Of a stretch of DNA of 64,000 bases, positions 12,223 to 23,752 are shown piece after piece. The translations under genes were made by a program, and so were the position numbers. The notes under the pieces are model-generated. The model was not told the DNA's origin. It worked only from the letters and a program-made list of their open reading frames with translations, and searched no databases. Numbering within the stretch: position 1 is the stretch's first letter; each line of letters starts with the position of its first letter. Origin of the DNA: Tricholomella constricta (lineage: Eukaryota; Basidiomycota; Agaricomycetes; Agaricales; Lyophyllaceae); contig JAACJP010000014.1 in assembly GCA_013368375.1 (NCBI GenBank), forward strand, positions 857,728-921,727. Direction: 5' to 3'.

Positions 12223-12748
12223 GCGTATTCACCCGCCCTCCTCTCCCTTTTTATTTCTTATATCATGGACAGACACTAGTGAGGCCGTTGGGGACCCGTT
12301 CCGTCCCCAATCGGCCTCGCGACCTGGAGGCCTGGCGACTTGCGCCTGGCCTTCCACTCCCAAACTCACAAGTGCCTATCTATAGAATATAATATTACGA
12401 ACTAATGGCGAATGGAAAACGACATAAGATAATGCAACCGTCGACGTGTTCTTAGATAAGTGAGTATTCAAAAGGTGTGTACTAAATAGGCACTCTATGC
12501 TCCAGGAGGTATTCAGAATATACTTACGTCAAGGAATTCACTGTTGTCTTAACTTGAATCGACTATTAATACTGTTTATTCTGTCCTTATAATGCGACTG
12601 TCGACGCGTTCTCGGTTCAATTGCAACTTCGACCTTTCCGACCACAATCAATTTCAATCGTCAAGAAATCAAGCAAACCGACCAAAGTAAGTATTGTACA
12701 CCTTGTTTAAATTTGTTGAGGCTAATCTAACTGCAGTCTACATTGGAA
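12223..12748. other. Gene-free stretch
   Basis: Sequence between the GH16 relic and the small spliced gene. AT-rich, with no ORF or repeat recognised. Confidence 0.4.
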
Positions 12749-13097
12749 ATGCCCCGCGGACGCCGTTACACAGAGGTCGACCCCCCCTTCGAAGAAGCGC
12801 CCACCTACGATGAAATGAAGGAGTGGCCGGTAAGTGCAATCGATTCGTTGGCTGCGTCTGGCCAACGCTGGGGGGGCAGGACTTTCAGATCGTTGGTGTA
12901 CATTGGTCAAGGCGTTGGATTCGGGGGCGGTTCCGTGAAGTCGTTGAGAACAGGGTAGGTTTGCCTTTGCTTCGTTTTGTTTTGCGACACTCATGGCCGC
13001 GCAGAGAGGAGTAATCGGTGTCAAGGTGGTCTTGGGCGACGGCTATCTGGGGAGAACAGTTGTGGTGGACCGACAGGACATTTACCTTCGAGGTTAA
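12749..13097 (+). CDS. Small three-exon gene, unknown function (82 aa)
   Basis: Exons 12749-12829, 12880-12954 and 13005-13097 are each a multiple of three and are separated by two 50-nt introns with consensus ends. The product begins MPRGRRYTEVDPPFEEAPTY and ends GRTVVVDRQDIYLRG. Exon 2 is basic and aromatic (DFQIVGVHWSRRWIRGRF). The last exon looks like a small beta-barrel edge (GVIGVKVVLGDGYLGRTVVV). Three in-phase exons with perfect splice sites argue for a real gene or a recent relic. I recognise no family. Confidence 0.5.
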
Positions 13098-13479
13098 GTA
13101 GATATTTGGGAGACATTCGCAGCAAAGGCACCATACTAAATACAATGGACAACGTTCATTGAATTTCACTGACATTGTAGAGTATGATAGCAATTAGTGT
13201 AACCCATGTAAAGTAACATAGAAGGAATATAATATGCACGTTGGCCTGGCCGCCGCTCACGATTGGTGAGCCCCCACCAGGCAATCCTACGTGGGCGCCA
13301 CCTGTGCGAAAGAGAGGAGGCAAGAACCCCCGGTGACTGCTGGCCTAGGCGCCGAAGACGCGCATGCGCCACAAAACCCAGCAGATTTTCTTTATATAAT
13401 AGCTTTATATAACATAGAGTACAGGATGTTGACTTCGACAGCAATGATTCCCGACGATAACAGAACGACCGTAGATACA

Positions 13480-14790
13480 TACACCTGCCCGGGGCTCAGC
13501 GCTCAGTGACGAGGAATGAAAGACCCAGGTTGAATATACCTGCTTGGGTCTCGGTGGATAGACGACCATGAATTACCCGAGATAGATACACCTGCCCGGG
13601 ACTCAGTGCGGAGAAATGAAGACCCAAGGTACGTATACGTACACCTGTCGGGACTTATTGGCGAGGATTCAGTGATGAAGAATAAAAGGCCCACGATATA
13701 TCCACCTTCAATAAATTACCCGAGATGGATACACCTGTCTGGGGCACAGTGACAAGGAATTGGCCGACTCAGTGACGAGGAATAGATTACCCGAGATGCA
13801 TACATCCCGGGACTCAGTGGCAAAGTATAAAAAACCAAGGTACATCCATCAGTGACGAGGAATAAATTACCCGAGATGGATATACCTGTCCGGGACTCAG
13901 TGACGAAGAATCGAAAAACCCAGGATACATGGAGAGACAGCAAAGTCGTCTCAGACGAGAGACAGCAAACGGGCGTTCTCAACGAGGTGAACATGTCAGG
14001 GACTACTCCCCAGTGGACATCGTCATAGACGAGGAATGAAAGACCCGGACACATACCCGGGACTCAGTGGACATCGTCGGAGACGAGGAATGAAAGACCC
14101 GGACACATACCCGGGACTCAGTGGACATCATCAGAGACGGGGAAGGAGGGCCCGGCGATGTGTACAGATGCCAGGGACTACTCCCCGGCAGTGGACGTCG
14201 TCGTAGACGAGGAATGAAAGACCCGGACACATACCCGGGACTCAGTGGACATCGTCAGAGACGGGGAAGGAGGGCCCGTCGATGTGTACAGATGCCAGGG
14301 ACTACTCCCCGGCAGTGGACGTCGTCGTAGACGAAAAATGAAAGACCCGGACACATACCCGGGACTCAGTGGACATCGTCGGAGACAAGGGGTGAAAGAC
14401 CCGGACACATACCCGGGACTCAGTGGACATCGTCAGAGACGGGGAAGGAGGGCCCGTCGATGTGTACAGATGCCAGGGACTACTCCCCGGCAGTGGACGT
14501 CGTCGTAGACGAAAAATGAAAGACCCGGACACTTACCCGGGACTCAGTGGACATCGTCGGAGACAAGGGGTGAAAGACCCGGACACATACCCGGGACTCA
14601 GTGGACATCGTCAGAGACGGGGAAGGAGGGCCCGCCGATGTGTACAGATGCCAGGGACTACTCCCCGGCAGTGGACGTCGTCGTAGACGAGGAATGAAAG
14701 ACCCGGACACATACCCGGGACTCAGTGGACATCGTCGGAGACAAGGAATGAAAGACCCGGACACATACCCGATGTCCACGGAGTCCCGGG
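13480..14790 (+). repeat. GC-rich minisatellite block 2 with 178-bp higher-order repeat
   Basis: Tandem array of CCCGGGACTCAGTGGACATCGT-like units (about 52 bp) alternating with a unit carrying CCAGGGACTACTCCCCGG. A 178-bp higher-order unit repeats at 14245, 14423 and 14601. The left part (13.48-13.93 kb) is more degenerate. The modules are shared with 9.84-10.62 kb, so the two blocks have a common origin. GGGACTACTCCC is itself a small hairpin. Confidence 0.88.
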
Positions 14791-15249
14791 TAACATCTCA
14801 TCAAGAAATCCAATTTCTTCGGGAGAATACTGAGCCATGCGCAAGATGAATGCTGCTCGGCGAGGCTCGTTACGTTCGAGTGCAATGCGCTTGAGTTTTT
14901 TTCGGCTGACATTTGTCCTTTCGAGTTCACGATGAATAGTGGTGTAGTTGACTGAGATAAAACGGTTGGTCTCAAGAAGGTACAGTAACTCGTCCAAGAA
15001 GTAGTCTGGGTTTTGACGAATGAGTTGACAGAGGTAATGCAGGTCGTCTTGAACAAGGTTGCGAACACGTCCACGTAGGCTGCTTTGAGGGGGGACAACG
15101 TCCCCTGTATTACGCCAGAGCTTCAATATGCGGTACCAAGTGCGTTCAGAGAAGCCACAGCTGTCAAGGATATCATTCAGGGAAAGGAGATTGCGCTCAT
15201 AAAGTCGAACTGCTGCAATTTTAACATCGCGGCTGATTTTACGATACAT
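14790..15249 (-). mobile_element. Truncated Tc1/mariner (IS630-type) transposase, N-terminal part
   Basis: Reading from 15249: MYRKISRDVKIAAVRLYERN, then an HTH (LLSLNDILDSCGFSERTWYR), then IHRELERTNVSRKKLKRIAL, ending near FLDEM, where the first catalytic Asp of the DDE/D site would lie. About 150 residues are intact and open. Downstream the frame runs straight into the minisatellite at about 14790-14800, so the catalytic C-terminal half and one terminal repeat are gone. An intact Tc1/mariner transposase is about 320-400 aa. This copy cannot be active; no terminal inverted repeat was found upstream. Confidence 0.82.
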
Positions 15250-15467
15250 GATGTGGTTTGAAAGAGCAAAATATGACTAAGTTCTAAATCTTGTAATTGA
15301 CGAATAATTTCCGAAACTGCCATCATTTATGCAAACGGCTGTAATATAAACGCCATTAAAAACGGTAGAGAGGTAAACTGATCAATGTCAAGTATCAGGA
15401 AGCGGTAAGATTTACTCACCTCATCGAAGAAATGGCGGGCACTACGGCGGGACGGTGGCCGACTGGA
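15250..15467. other. Spacer
   Basis: AT-rich 5' flank of the transposase relic. Nothing further is visible. Confidence 0.4.
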
Positions 15468-16169
15468 TCAGAGGGCATCATACACCAGGCCATCGTCGCG
15501 CACCACATCAGCCACGCCGTCTTCATCTTCCCACTCCTTAAGCAACTCCACCAAGTGTTCACCCCGTTCGAATATCTGCTGCCTAGAACGCAAGGTGACA
15601 GACGGTCTGTTGGGAACCTGCGTGAGCGTCATGAGACAATCAGCCGGAAGACGGCTGCCATCGTTCATGTCTTCATCGAGGGCTCGAACGATCTGCGAAC
15701 ATAGAGCTTCGTCGGCAGCACGGGCCTTAAAGAGGGCGGTTTCGGCAAGCGCTGCTGCATAGCCATGCGTCTCGACCCGGTCTTCAGCAGCCGCGCGCTC
15801 CATACCGGCCTTACAAAACGCATCGACTAAAGCCTTTACCTCTTAAGCAAAATACATCAGTTTATGGAAGGATAAAAAGCAGTGCGGCAACTTACTGTAC
15901 GGTATGTCGGGGACACCTTGCAGCCTTTCCGCAAGTGCGACGCGCGCGGATATGGGAAGGCGAAAGCTGCAAGTAGCAGCTTCTCCAAGCGCGATACAGC
16001 ACCTGCACGGAACACCCCAACCTTGGAGCTTGCACGGACCCCTAGACGGGTCGCCGGCACACGAAATACAGGAACGTGGGACCTATGCAGGACGGAAGTA
16101 AGCAAAGAAAAAAAAGGACGAGTAGAAGGATCAGTGAATGCATCTTACCGCCGCATGCGATGACGACAT
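15468..16169 (-). CDS. Cysteine-motif protein, three exons (193 aa)
   Basis: Exons 16149-16169, 15896-16082 and 15468-15841 join in phase. The N-terminus is MSSSHAAVPRSCISCAGD. It is followed by GPCKLQGWGVPCRCCIALGE and CSF, giving a CxxC...PCxxC...C pattern that suggests zinc binding and resembles the cysteine cores of fungal DNA-binding regulators. The C-terminal 125 residues are helical and charged (ALAETALFKARAADEALCSQ; GEHLVELLKEWEDEDG). No named family is recognised. It is co-oriented with the next two minus-strand genes. The short first exon is supported by a good donor and by phase. Confidence 0.6.
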
Positions 16170-16642
16170 GGTCTTGAGGAGGGACGAGCCCTGAACGGAC
16201 AGCGGTGAGGCACTTCGAGGAGGTAACAGGTAAGACATGTGGTGAAAGCGTTATCGTTGGGTTAAAGGCAGAGGATATGAACGAGGACCTTATATATAAA
16301 ACCCCAAAACAGATCACGAAATGGAGTATGCGGACCCATCTCAGAAGGACGCCAATAATACGACAAGGAACGCAGCTTCCTTCGAATCTGGTATGTGGAA
16401 TTCCTGATGCGGAGGCCTCTCACGATTGATCAGATCGCCTTTGAATCCCGCGATCTGGCTTCACCGCCACCGTGTGACTCGGGCGCCATTTACGTGTTGA
16501 TTCAGGGAGAAATTCTTGAATCGAAGTGACCATTGACGAGCAGGGCATATAAATGAAGGCCCAAAGCCGAACGGCAGATAGATTGAGCACAACCTCGGGG
16601 ACATGACATACGTACAGCAATATTGAAGGTCGATTGACAGGC

Positions 16643-17300
16643 CTAATAAGAACCCTCTTCTTCTGCCAAGGAAACCGGGGAAGTGATCAAAGAGAACACA
16701 TATGGCGAGTGAAGAAAGGAAGAGATTAAAAAAACAATGAGGGACAGCATACAAACATAACGGAGCAGACGCACTCTCGTGGTCGTAGTCAAACGCCTCA
16801 GGTGTGTACATGCCGGTGTACGGACCATAGCAGTAGTCTTCGTGTTTACCATAAAGACCGCAATGCTCGCATCGATACTCGGTCCAAACTTGGGAAGCCG
16901 TCACGCGCGGTCGACGGAGCAAAGAAAAATACGTACCATGCCATATATCGTCGTCATCAGCTTCACTTATGTCGATGAGAGACGTGTCGAAAAGGCGCAT
17001 GTGCGCTAACCGAACGGAACATGTCGGTAAAAGAGCAAAAGGCAAAGGAACTGTAACCAGGTGAACGAACCTTCCCACTCTTCGCGGATCTCCTCATCAG
17101 AACATACAGGCGACTCGTCGGATTGCAACGGCTCCTGCGAGCTTCGGATGTCGGCATCCCACTCAACTGATACAAGACCGTCAAGGGGCAAAGGACAAAG
17201 GAAGGCACGACCCACTCAAAAACTCGACTGAAGGGAAGTCTTCAGCTTTCTCACCGCCGTGTGCAACCGATAAAGCACCGTCTGCCACGGTATCCGGCAT
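16643..17300 (-). CDS. Small acidic protein with a CCHC-like knuckle, five exons (114 aa)
   Basis: Exons 17255-17300, 17071-17166, 16937-17005, 16775-16888 and 16643-16662 stay in one frame across four consensus introns. The product is acidic (PVCSDEEIREEWE; ISEADDDDIWH) and has one Cys-rich motif, CEHCGLYGKHEDYC, with spacing C-x2-C-x5-H-x3-C, compatible with a single zinc knuckle, followed by YGPYTGMYTPEAFDYDHE. It is divergent from the gene at 17380, with 79 bp between the two starts, so a shared promoter is likely. Function unknown. Confidence 0.55.
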
Positions 17301-17379
17301 AGTACCTGCAGAAACGCGAAAAACGCGCTCAGCAAACTAAGAATAACAGGTTAGTCGTCGTGTTGCAGCGAGCAACCGC

Positions 17380-17713
17380 ATGGCCACCAACACAGCCACG
17401 ACCACCGACGGAGATGAGACGATGCAAGAATCGACATGGTTTCGACAGAGCAGCTACGCTGAGCACACCCCGCGCGCGAGACAGCCCTCGATGGTCGGTA
17501 CGGGGGATTCGTTCACGTTGAGGCCGGCGGTGTGGACAGAAGAGGAGGTCGCTGATGCAGGTACGCGTCGTAACCGGGATCGCGTCTCCAGACCGTCTGA
17601 GCTGACAATAAAGTGTAGGTCGCCGCCAAGGTGTCAAGTCCGCCGCCCCAAGGCCAAAGCTGTACAGAGGAGACAGCCGAACTTTACTCAACCCGAGCTG
17701 GCCGTCTCCGTAA
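17380..17713 (+). CDS. Small two-exon protein, unknown (91 aa)
   Basis: Exons 17380-17560 and 17619-17713; the 58-nt intron has GTACGC...TGTAG ends. The product starts MATNTATTTDGDETMQESTW and ends TLLNPSWPSP. It is disordered, with a basic tail (GRRQGVKSAAPRPKLYRGDS). The ATG has purine-rich context. No family recognised; the evidence is splice phase and its place in the cluster. Confidence 0.42.
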
Positions 17714-17871
17714 AAAGACATGGTTGAGGTGTTAACCCAGATGATGATTTGACATGTACAGCTTACTGTTGCACTAGTACTAAGAACGGTTCAAAAGAGC
17801 AAAATTTCAATGTCCTTCGTCGCGCGAGCCAAGAACACCCAAAAAATATGTATACTATCACAAGGTTCTGC

Positions 17872-20607
17872 TTAGTCGGACTCCTCGGCCTCATTCCGCT
17901 CTTCTATGAAAGTTGGCATTGCATGTTGCTTCAACAGTATGCGCGGCGCGGCCTGAGTTTTCGCCGTCGAGGATGCCGGCCAGCGAGTGAACCCCCCAAC
18001 AGCTTTTGTGGGCCACATCTTGTCTTGTTGGGCATCGGGAATCCAATTCCACGTCCTAATGCGCTTCCATATCTCCTCGCGCGTGTCGCTGATAAGCGCC
18101 TTGTCGTTGTTGGGATTTTCGATGAACGTCATCCATGTGCGGAAGTAGGGGCAGCTTGGATAATTCTGGACAGCAGATGAGGTCTTAAAACCTGGCTTGG
18201 GGAACAGCCACTTGAAAGCCCTCTGCCAGTCAGCGGAGGGCGCATTGCGGTAGGCGACACTGGTGAAAATCGCGGAGAGTGTGAGGTTTTTGTAGATGTC
18301 CTCGTTTCCGCTCTGCCGTTCGACCGGGCTAAGCTTGAGATACGATGCGTTTGTGATGCCACGAGGGTTGGGAGATTTTCCGGTCACGTCGATGACAAAT
18401 TGACGGAACAATTGGGAAAGGAAGTTATCGATAGTCTGGGGAGCGTCATCAGAGGAAGAGGCCCGGTCCTCTACATCAGAGCCGTCGTCCTGGTGAGCAG
18501 GGGCAAGGGAATGCCCTTGTGCGCTAAGGTTGAAGAGAACAGGTTCCGGCTGCCCTGACCAGTTGACGTATGTTGGCATTCTTCTCTTGTTCGTCGTGGC
18601 ACGTGTACGAGCGATCACGTTTCTGTCGACAATGCCCGACTTGATGTACTTCGAATATACCTCCTCGATTGTCAGACCCTCAAACCAAAATTTGAACGCT
18701 GCGGGTATAAGGGTAGGCCCACCAATTCGTAGGCGAGGGACATCCCCTATCATCAAGCGTCTGAAGAAGACGCAGCCGTAGGGGTTATACGGGACGCGAG
18801 CGGACGTAGTGCCGTCATCGGACCCGGACTCCTCTTCCTCTTCCTCCGGGGCTCCTCGAATAGCGACATTGTACGCGACAACCTCGCGGTTGACTCCCCG
18901 TGACTCTGTGACTGGCAGTACGACGTCCATGAGTCGTCTCGCGGCAGGTCCGTCCTCGGGACGAGCATGTAGGCCGTTTGCAAGCCACACGCAAGCAGCG
19001 GTCAAGGTGAGCGCTTCCGGGATGAGACGCATGTTGCTCTTGCCGGTGGCTTGGAGGGTTAGGGTTTTGCTGATCGCCGACAGTCGTGTCATGCGAAACG
19101 TCCTGTCCGAATTCAGAAGTACATCAAGAGCGTAGATGTGATGAACTCACCACCAGTCCTTGCGTCCAAAAGCACAAAGGCAAGCTCGCAATCTGTCAGG
19201 CTCGAGCTCCAAAAGTATTTGTGTAGCGAACCGAAACGGAACTCGGACCTCGAGACGTGCACTGGAGGAGTTTGCACCTTGCGCCTGCTCGTAGATGGTA
19301 TAGATACCCTGGACCGTCTTGGGCGGCTGTTTTAGCGCCATCGCCTCTTTCACGGTAAGGAATTTGGCGTGGTGGAAGCCCTCAACGTTATAAGTTACGG
19401 ATTTATCGGTGGTGTATGCTTGAATGTATGAAACTTCGAATTCTCCCTGTGCGCGGACGCCAGGAACGATGCGAAAGCCGCTCACGGTGGTGAGATGACT
19501 GGCGAGGTCTCGAGCGTACTTGGACGAGTTTATGTCTGTGATCCTTTCAGCGTTAGCGTTGTCAATGCCCAGCGCCTGTTGAACGATCTCGCTGTGTGCA
19601 GGGGTGATCCATTGAAGGCATGCATTCCGTTCGCTGCTGATCTGGATGCCGACATCGACGTACCAGTCGCCGAACATCCTTATGTCAGGGGAGAGCTGTG
19701 CGTCGGTGATGAACTCGTTCAGATAATAGTCGGCGGACATTTCATCCACCCTATGGAGGGTGCCGTGCTTGACGCCTCGGATGGTATGCATGATGAAGAA
19801 ATCCCGCGCCCAAGCGATATCCTCCTGCGCAACGAACGGGTTGTCGTCTAACTCGATGCGAATGCGATCTGCGAGCACAGCAACTGCTTCTCGCGGGATG
19901 ACCTTCGTCGCCCACGAGAACCCCCCGTGGCTCCTCTGTGCTCTGATACGCTCTGTGGTGTACGTCGCGGGCCATTCTGCAGCGACAGTATGGCCAAGCA
20001 GCGTGACGATGGCAGGACGGAGCCCGTTCTCGTACCAAAAAGCGCGCTCGGTTTCGGTCAGATGATAAGGCTGTCTGCCTTTCGCGCGCACGGGAGACCA
20101 AAGCCCCGGGAAGAACACATTTAGCTGATGGCGAGCGCCGAAGGTCCCAAACTCAAAGTTTGGGATCTTATGGTACGGTACTTGGGTCACCGCCTGCCGA
20201 AATTCCGTTCGTTAGATTTATGCCGTTTGAGGATACGTATAGTGAGAACTTACCCGCTGATATGGGAGGGGATGCTCAAGATGGATACTCGTCCTGAGAG
20301 CAAAGGATGCGTGCGGGACAGCGTATACAGTGATGGGGGCTTCGACCATGATATTCTCGGCAAAACCAATGAGGGAATCGTAATCTCGAGAGATGATGAG
20401 AGGGTGGTCTTCGCCGACGATGTCCTGTATCGGGTCCATGAAGACCTGTCGCAAAATGTCGTCGTCGTAATCCCAGTATTCACCAGTAAGCACGAATCGA
20501 ATAAAAGGATCGTCTTCATCGTACGCCTGTGAGATTCGAAAGGCGCGCTCATTGAACTGATGCAGAGTGTGAGAGACGGTGTTGTAGTTGTTGTATAGGT
20601 CAGCCAT
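17872..20607 (-). CDS. 875-residue protein of unknown function; C-terminal half resembles part of the 1533-residue protein at 34-39 kb
   Basis: Exons 20254-20607, 19151-20193 and 17872-19102 join in phase. The start MADLYNNYNTVSHTLHQFNE is in good context. No catalytic signature or membrane segment is obvious. An acidic linker lies in the C-terminal third (PEEEEEESGSDDG). The segment GDWYVDVGIQISS...GEFEVSYIQAYTTDKS parallels GELICDVGFTINA...VMFRSSYNQAYEVVRSTDNS of the 1533-residue protein, with the same order and similar spacing. Upstream, FWYENGLRPA...FFIMHTIRGVKHGT parallels FWDRVVIPAM...FYVFEVKGSQKHT. I infer distant homology. The open frame over 2.6 kb with only two introns shows selection until recently. 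Possible roles in a mobile element are inference. Confidence 0.72.
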
Positions 20608-21224
20608 GGGGGAAGGGGAATGTAGGGTGTACGACGTTTAAGCACATTTATAATGAAGAGCGAACGCTGCATTCACGAGTGAAGCTCGAGTGGTATATCA
20701 TGACAAAGTAAGTCAAGAGTTGTATGTATTAGGGTTGTTACATAAAAGGGTACGTCTACAAGAGAGGTAGGAGTCGACGAAGTGGACGAGGTACGTTGAT
20801 AGTGCCTAGGCTGAGAGGACGTTGTGCCTGATCGTCGTTGACGATGCGCAGGCTGCGAGGGATGACATTTTGATCAAGTCCTGGAGAAGCAAATGAAGAG
20901 CGGATATAAATGCAGGGGTGGTCTGACAGCAAGCAAGCCTCGCCACGTAAGGAGATGAACATGAGGTGAGAGAGGCCGAGGATATTTGTGCCTAGACGCG
21001 GATGGGATGGGGAATTGCGACGTCAAGGTACGTTGCATGTCGGTCACCAGGAAGGACAGCTGCATTGTGAAGCAGGCATCCGGGATGTTTAGACCTTCAG
21101 AAAAATCGTAAAGGGTAATGTCAGGGAGTTCCCAGTCCAGGGGTACGAAAGCGCCAGGTGGAATTGCCTTGAGGACCAGAACCGTAAGACCGTGGATATG
21201 AGAGACGATCATACAGGGAACTAC
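20608..21224. other. Intergenic with a possible gene relic
   Basis: On the minus strand about 21030-21215 there is a coding-like stretch (LVLKAIPPGAFVPLDWELPD; GLNIPDACFTMQLSFLVTDM). It is followed by a possible splice donor and cut on the other side by the GGTACC repeat. I read it as the remnant of an unidentified gene. Nothing else is recognised. Confidence 0.3.
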
Positions 21225-22455
21225 TCCCCTGTATATATTACTCTGAGAATCCAGGCTGGATTCCAGTGGTACCAATGGTACCAGAATTTCCTTTTCTGGA
21301 CGGTACCATTCGTGGTACCATGGTACCTTCTGTGGTACCATCCATGGTACCATGGTACCAGAATTTCCTTTTCTGGATGTGGTACCATCTGTGGTACCAC
21401 GGTACCCTCGGTGTACGTGGCGTACTGTATATATTACTCTGAGAATCCAGGCTGGATTCCAGTGGTACCAATGGTACCAGAATTTCCTTTTCTGGACGGT
21501 ACCATTCGTGGTACCATGGTACCTTCTGTGGTACCATCCATGGTACCATGGTACCAGAATTTCCTTTTCTGGATGTGGTACCATCTGTGGTACCACGGTA
21601 CCCTCGGTGTACGTGGCGTACTCAGCGACCGGTTAGAGGTTCGAGTTAGTGCTTCGGTTGTCTCGGTTAGAGTTTCGGTTGAGAACGTTTTCTCTCGTGT
21701 CTCGGTTAACGTTAGTCTGTATATATTACTCTGTACCAATGGTACCAGAATTTCCTTTTCTGGACGGTACCATTCGTGGTACCATGGTACCTTCTGTGGT
21801 ACCATCCATGGTACCATGGTACCAGAATTTCTGTATATATTACTCTGAGAATCCAGGCTGGATTCCAGTGGTACCAATGGTACCAGAATTTCCTGTATAT
21901 ATTACTCTGAGAATCCAGGCTGGATTCCAGTGGTACCAATGGTACCAGAATTTCCTTTTCTGGACGGTACCATTCGTGGTACCATGGTACCTTCTGTGGT
22001 ACCATCCATGGTACCATGGTACCAGAATTTCCTTTTCTGGATGTGGTACCATCTGTGGTACCACGGTACCCTCGGTGTACGTGGCGTACTCAGCGACCGG
22101 TTAGAGGTTCGAGTTAGTGCTTCGGTTGTCTCGGTTAGAGTTTCGGTTGAGAACGTTTTCTCTCGTGTCTCGGTTAACGTTAGTCTGTATATATTACTCT
22201 GTACCAATGGTACCAGAATTTCCTTTTCTGGACGGTACCATTCGTGGTACCATGGTACCTTCTGTGGTACCATCCATGGTACCATGGTACCAGAATTTCT
22301 GTATATATTACTCTGAGAATCCAGGCTGGATTCCAGTGGTACCAATGGTACCAGAATTTCCTGTATATATTACTCTGAGAATCCAGGCTGGATTCCAGTG
22401 GTACCAATGGTACCAGAATTTCCTTTTCTGGACGGTACCATTCGTGGTACCATTA
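21225..22455 (+). repeat. GGTACC-rich palindromic tandem repeat with 468-bp higher-order unit
   Basis: Repeated modules: CTGTATATATTACTCTGAG, AATCCAGGCTGGATTCCAG (itself an inverted repeat), and dense GGTACCATGGTACC palindromes joined by AGAATTTCCTTTTCTGG. The TATATATTACTCTG module starts near 21424, 21833, 21892, 22301 and 22360, giving a 468-bp period. A module of about 105 bp beginning GGCGTACTCAGCGACCGG (about 21612-21716 and 22080-22184) is related to the 1051-bp satellite at the right end. Open frames reading MVPWYHG... on both strands are artefacts of the palindromes. Confidence 0.92.
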
Positions 22456-22734
22456 TACCGTCCAATATAAGAGTACTCTTATATACAAAAATCAAAATTT
22501 TGGGGAAGTTAGGGGTTCAATATAGAGGTTATATATGTACTAATGAACCCTCAAAATAGCTAAGAAATTGGCGGTCCCGTTGTGGAGGAAAGGGGGGGTA
22601 AAGTTGCTTGCTGCTGGAGCTAACTAATCACGTGACTTGGCATCGGACTACAACCAAGTCTAAATCTATTGGAGTATATATAGCAAGCAAAGTGCAATAG
22701 GTGAGGTGCATACTTGCATTTAAGTGCAAAGGAA

Positions 22735-23620
22735 GGTGGGAGAATGAGGTGTGAACCAGGTGCAAGGTGCAAAACCAGGTGTGAGGTGGGAGGCCAGGTG
22801 CGAGGTGCGAAGCAGGTGCGAAAGTTGTTGTGAGGTGTGAAACTCAGGTGGCGATAGCATGGAAGGTGCAGAAGTATATTGAAGTGCAAAAGGAAGGTGT
22901 GAGAGGGAGGTGCAAACCAGGTGCGGGGTGCAAAGCCAGGTGCAGGCCAGGTGCCAGGTGCGAAACCAGGTGCGAAGCAGGTGCGAAAGGAGTTGTGAGG
23001 TGTGAAACTCAGGTGGCGATAGCATGGAAGGTGCAGAAGTATATTGAAGTGCAAAAGGAAGGTAGGAGAGGTAGGTGCAAACCAGGTGCGGGGTGCAAAG
23101 CCAGGTGCAGGCCAGGTGCCAGGTGCGAAACCAGGTGCGAAGCAGGTGCGAAAGGAGTTGTGAGGTGTGAAACTCAGGTGGCGATAGCATGGAAGGTGCA
23201 GAAGTATATTGAAGTGCAAAAGGAAGGTAGGAGAGGGAGGTGCAAACCAGGTGCGGGGTGCGAAGCCAGGTGCGAAACCAGGTGCGAAACCAGGTGCGAA
23301 CCCGGTGTGAAACTTATTGTGAGGTGTGAAACTCAGGTGGCGATAGCATTGAAGGTGCAGAAGAATATTGAAGTGCAAAGGAAGGTGGGAGAATGAGATG
23401 TGAAACTTGGTTTGAGGTGCGAAACCAGGTGTGAGGTGCGAAACCAGGTGCAAAGCAGGTGCGAAACTAGTTGTGAGGTGTGAAACTCAGGTGGCGATAG
23501 CATGGAAGGTGCAGAAGTATATATTAAAGTGCAAAAGGAAGGTGTGAGAGGGAGGTGCAAACCAGGTGTGAGGTGCAAAGCCAGGTGCGATGCGAACCAG
23601 GTGCCCGGTGCCACTTGGAC
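22735..23620 (+). repeat. CAGGTGCGAAAC minisatellite, block A
   Basis: Degenerate AGGTGCGAAACC / AGGTGCAAAGCC 12-mers. They are interspersed about every 155-165 bp with a conserved module, AACTCAGGTGGCGATAGCAT followed by GGAAGGTGCAGAAGTATATT (near 22850, 23005, 23170, 23330 and 23490). It lies directly upstream of the gene at 23753. Confidence 0.9.
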
Positions 23621-23752
23621 AGACTTGGACTATTCATCAACAAATTGGCCTGTGGGAAACCACGGGCTAACCCTGCATTAGGGTTGACTCGATCAGATAC
23701 GCGATCACTATCGGTACATGTCTTACTCTCAATCTCGACCTCTCTAATCATC

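Noticed and set aside
14040..14770. Open frames in the 178-bp repeat (for example VDVYRCQGLLPGSGRRRR)
   Set aside because: Present in several frames of a tandem repeat and disrupted between units.
21192..22470. Many overlapping open frames on both strands reading MVPWYHG or WYQWYQNF
   Set aside because: Produced by dense GGTACC palindromes without stops; no splice or codon evidence.
23555..23752. Upstream in-frame extension of the acidic-repeat protein
   Set aside because: The extension is translated minisatellite with a non-ATG first codon; the ATG at 23753 is the better start.
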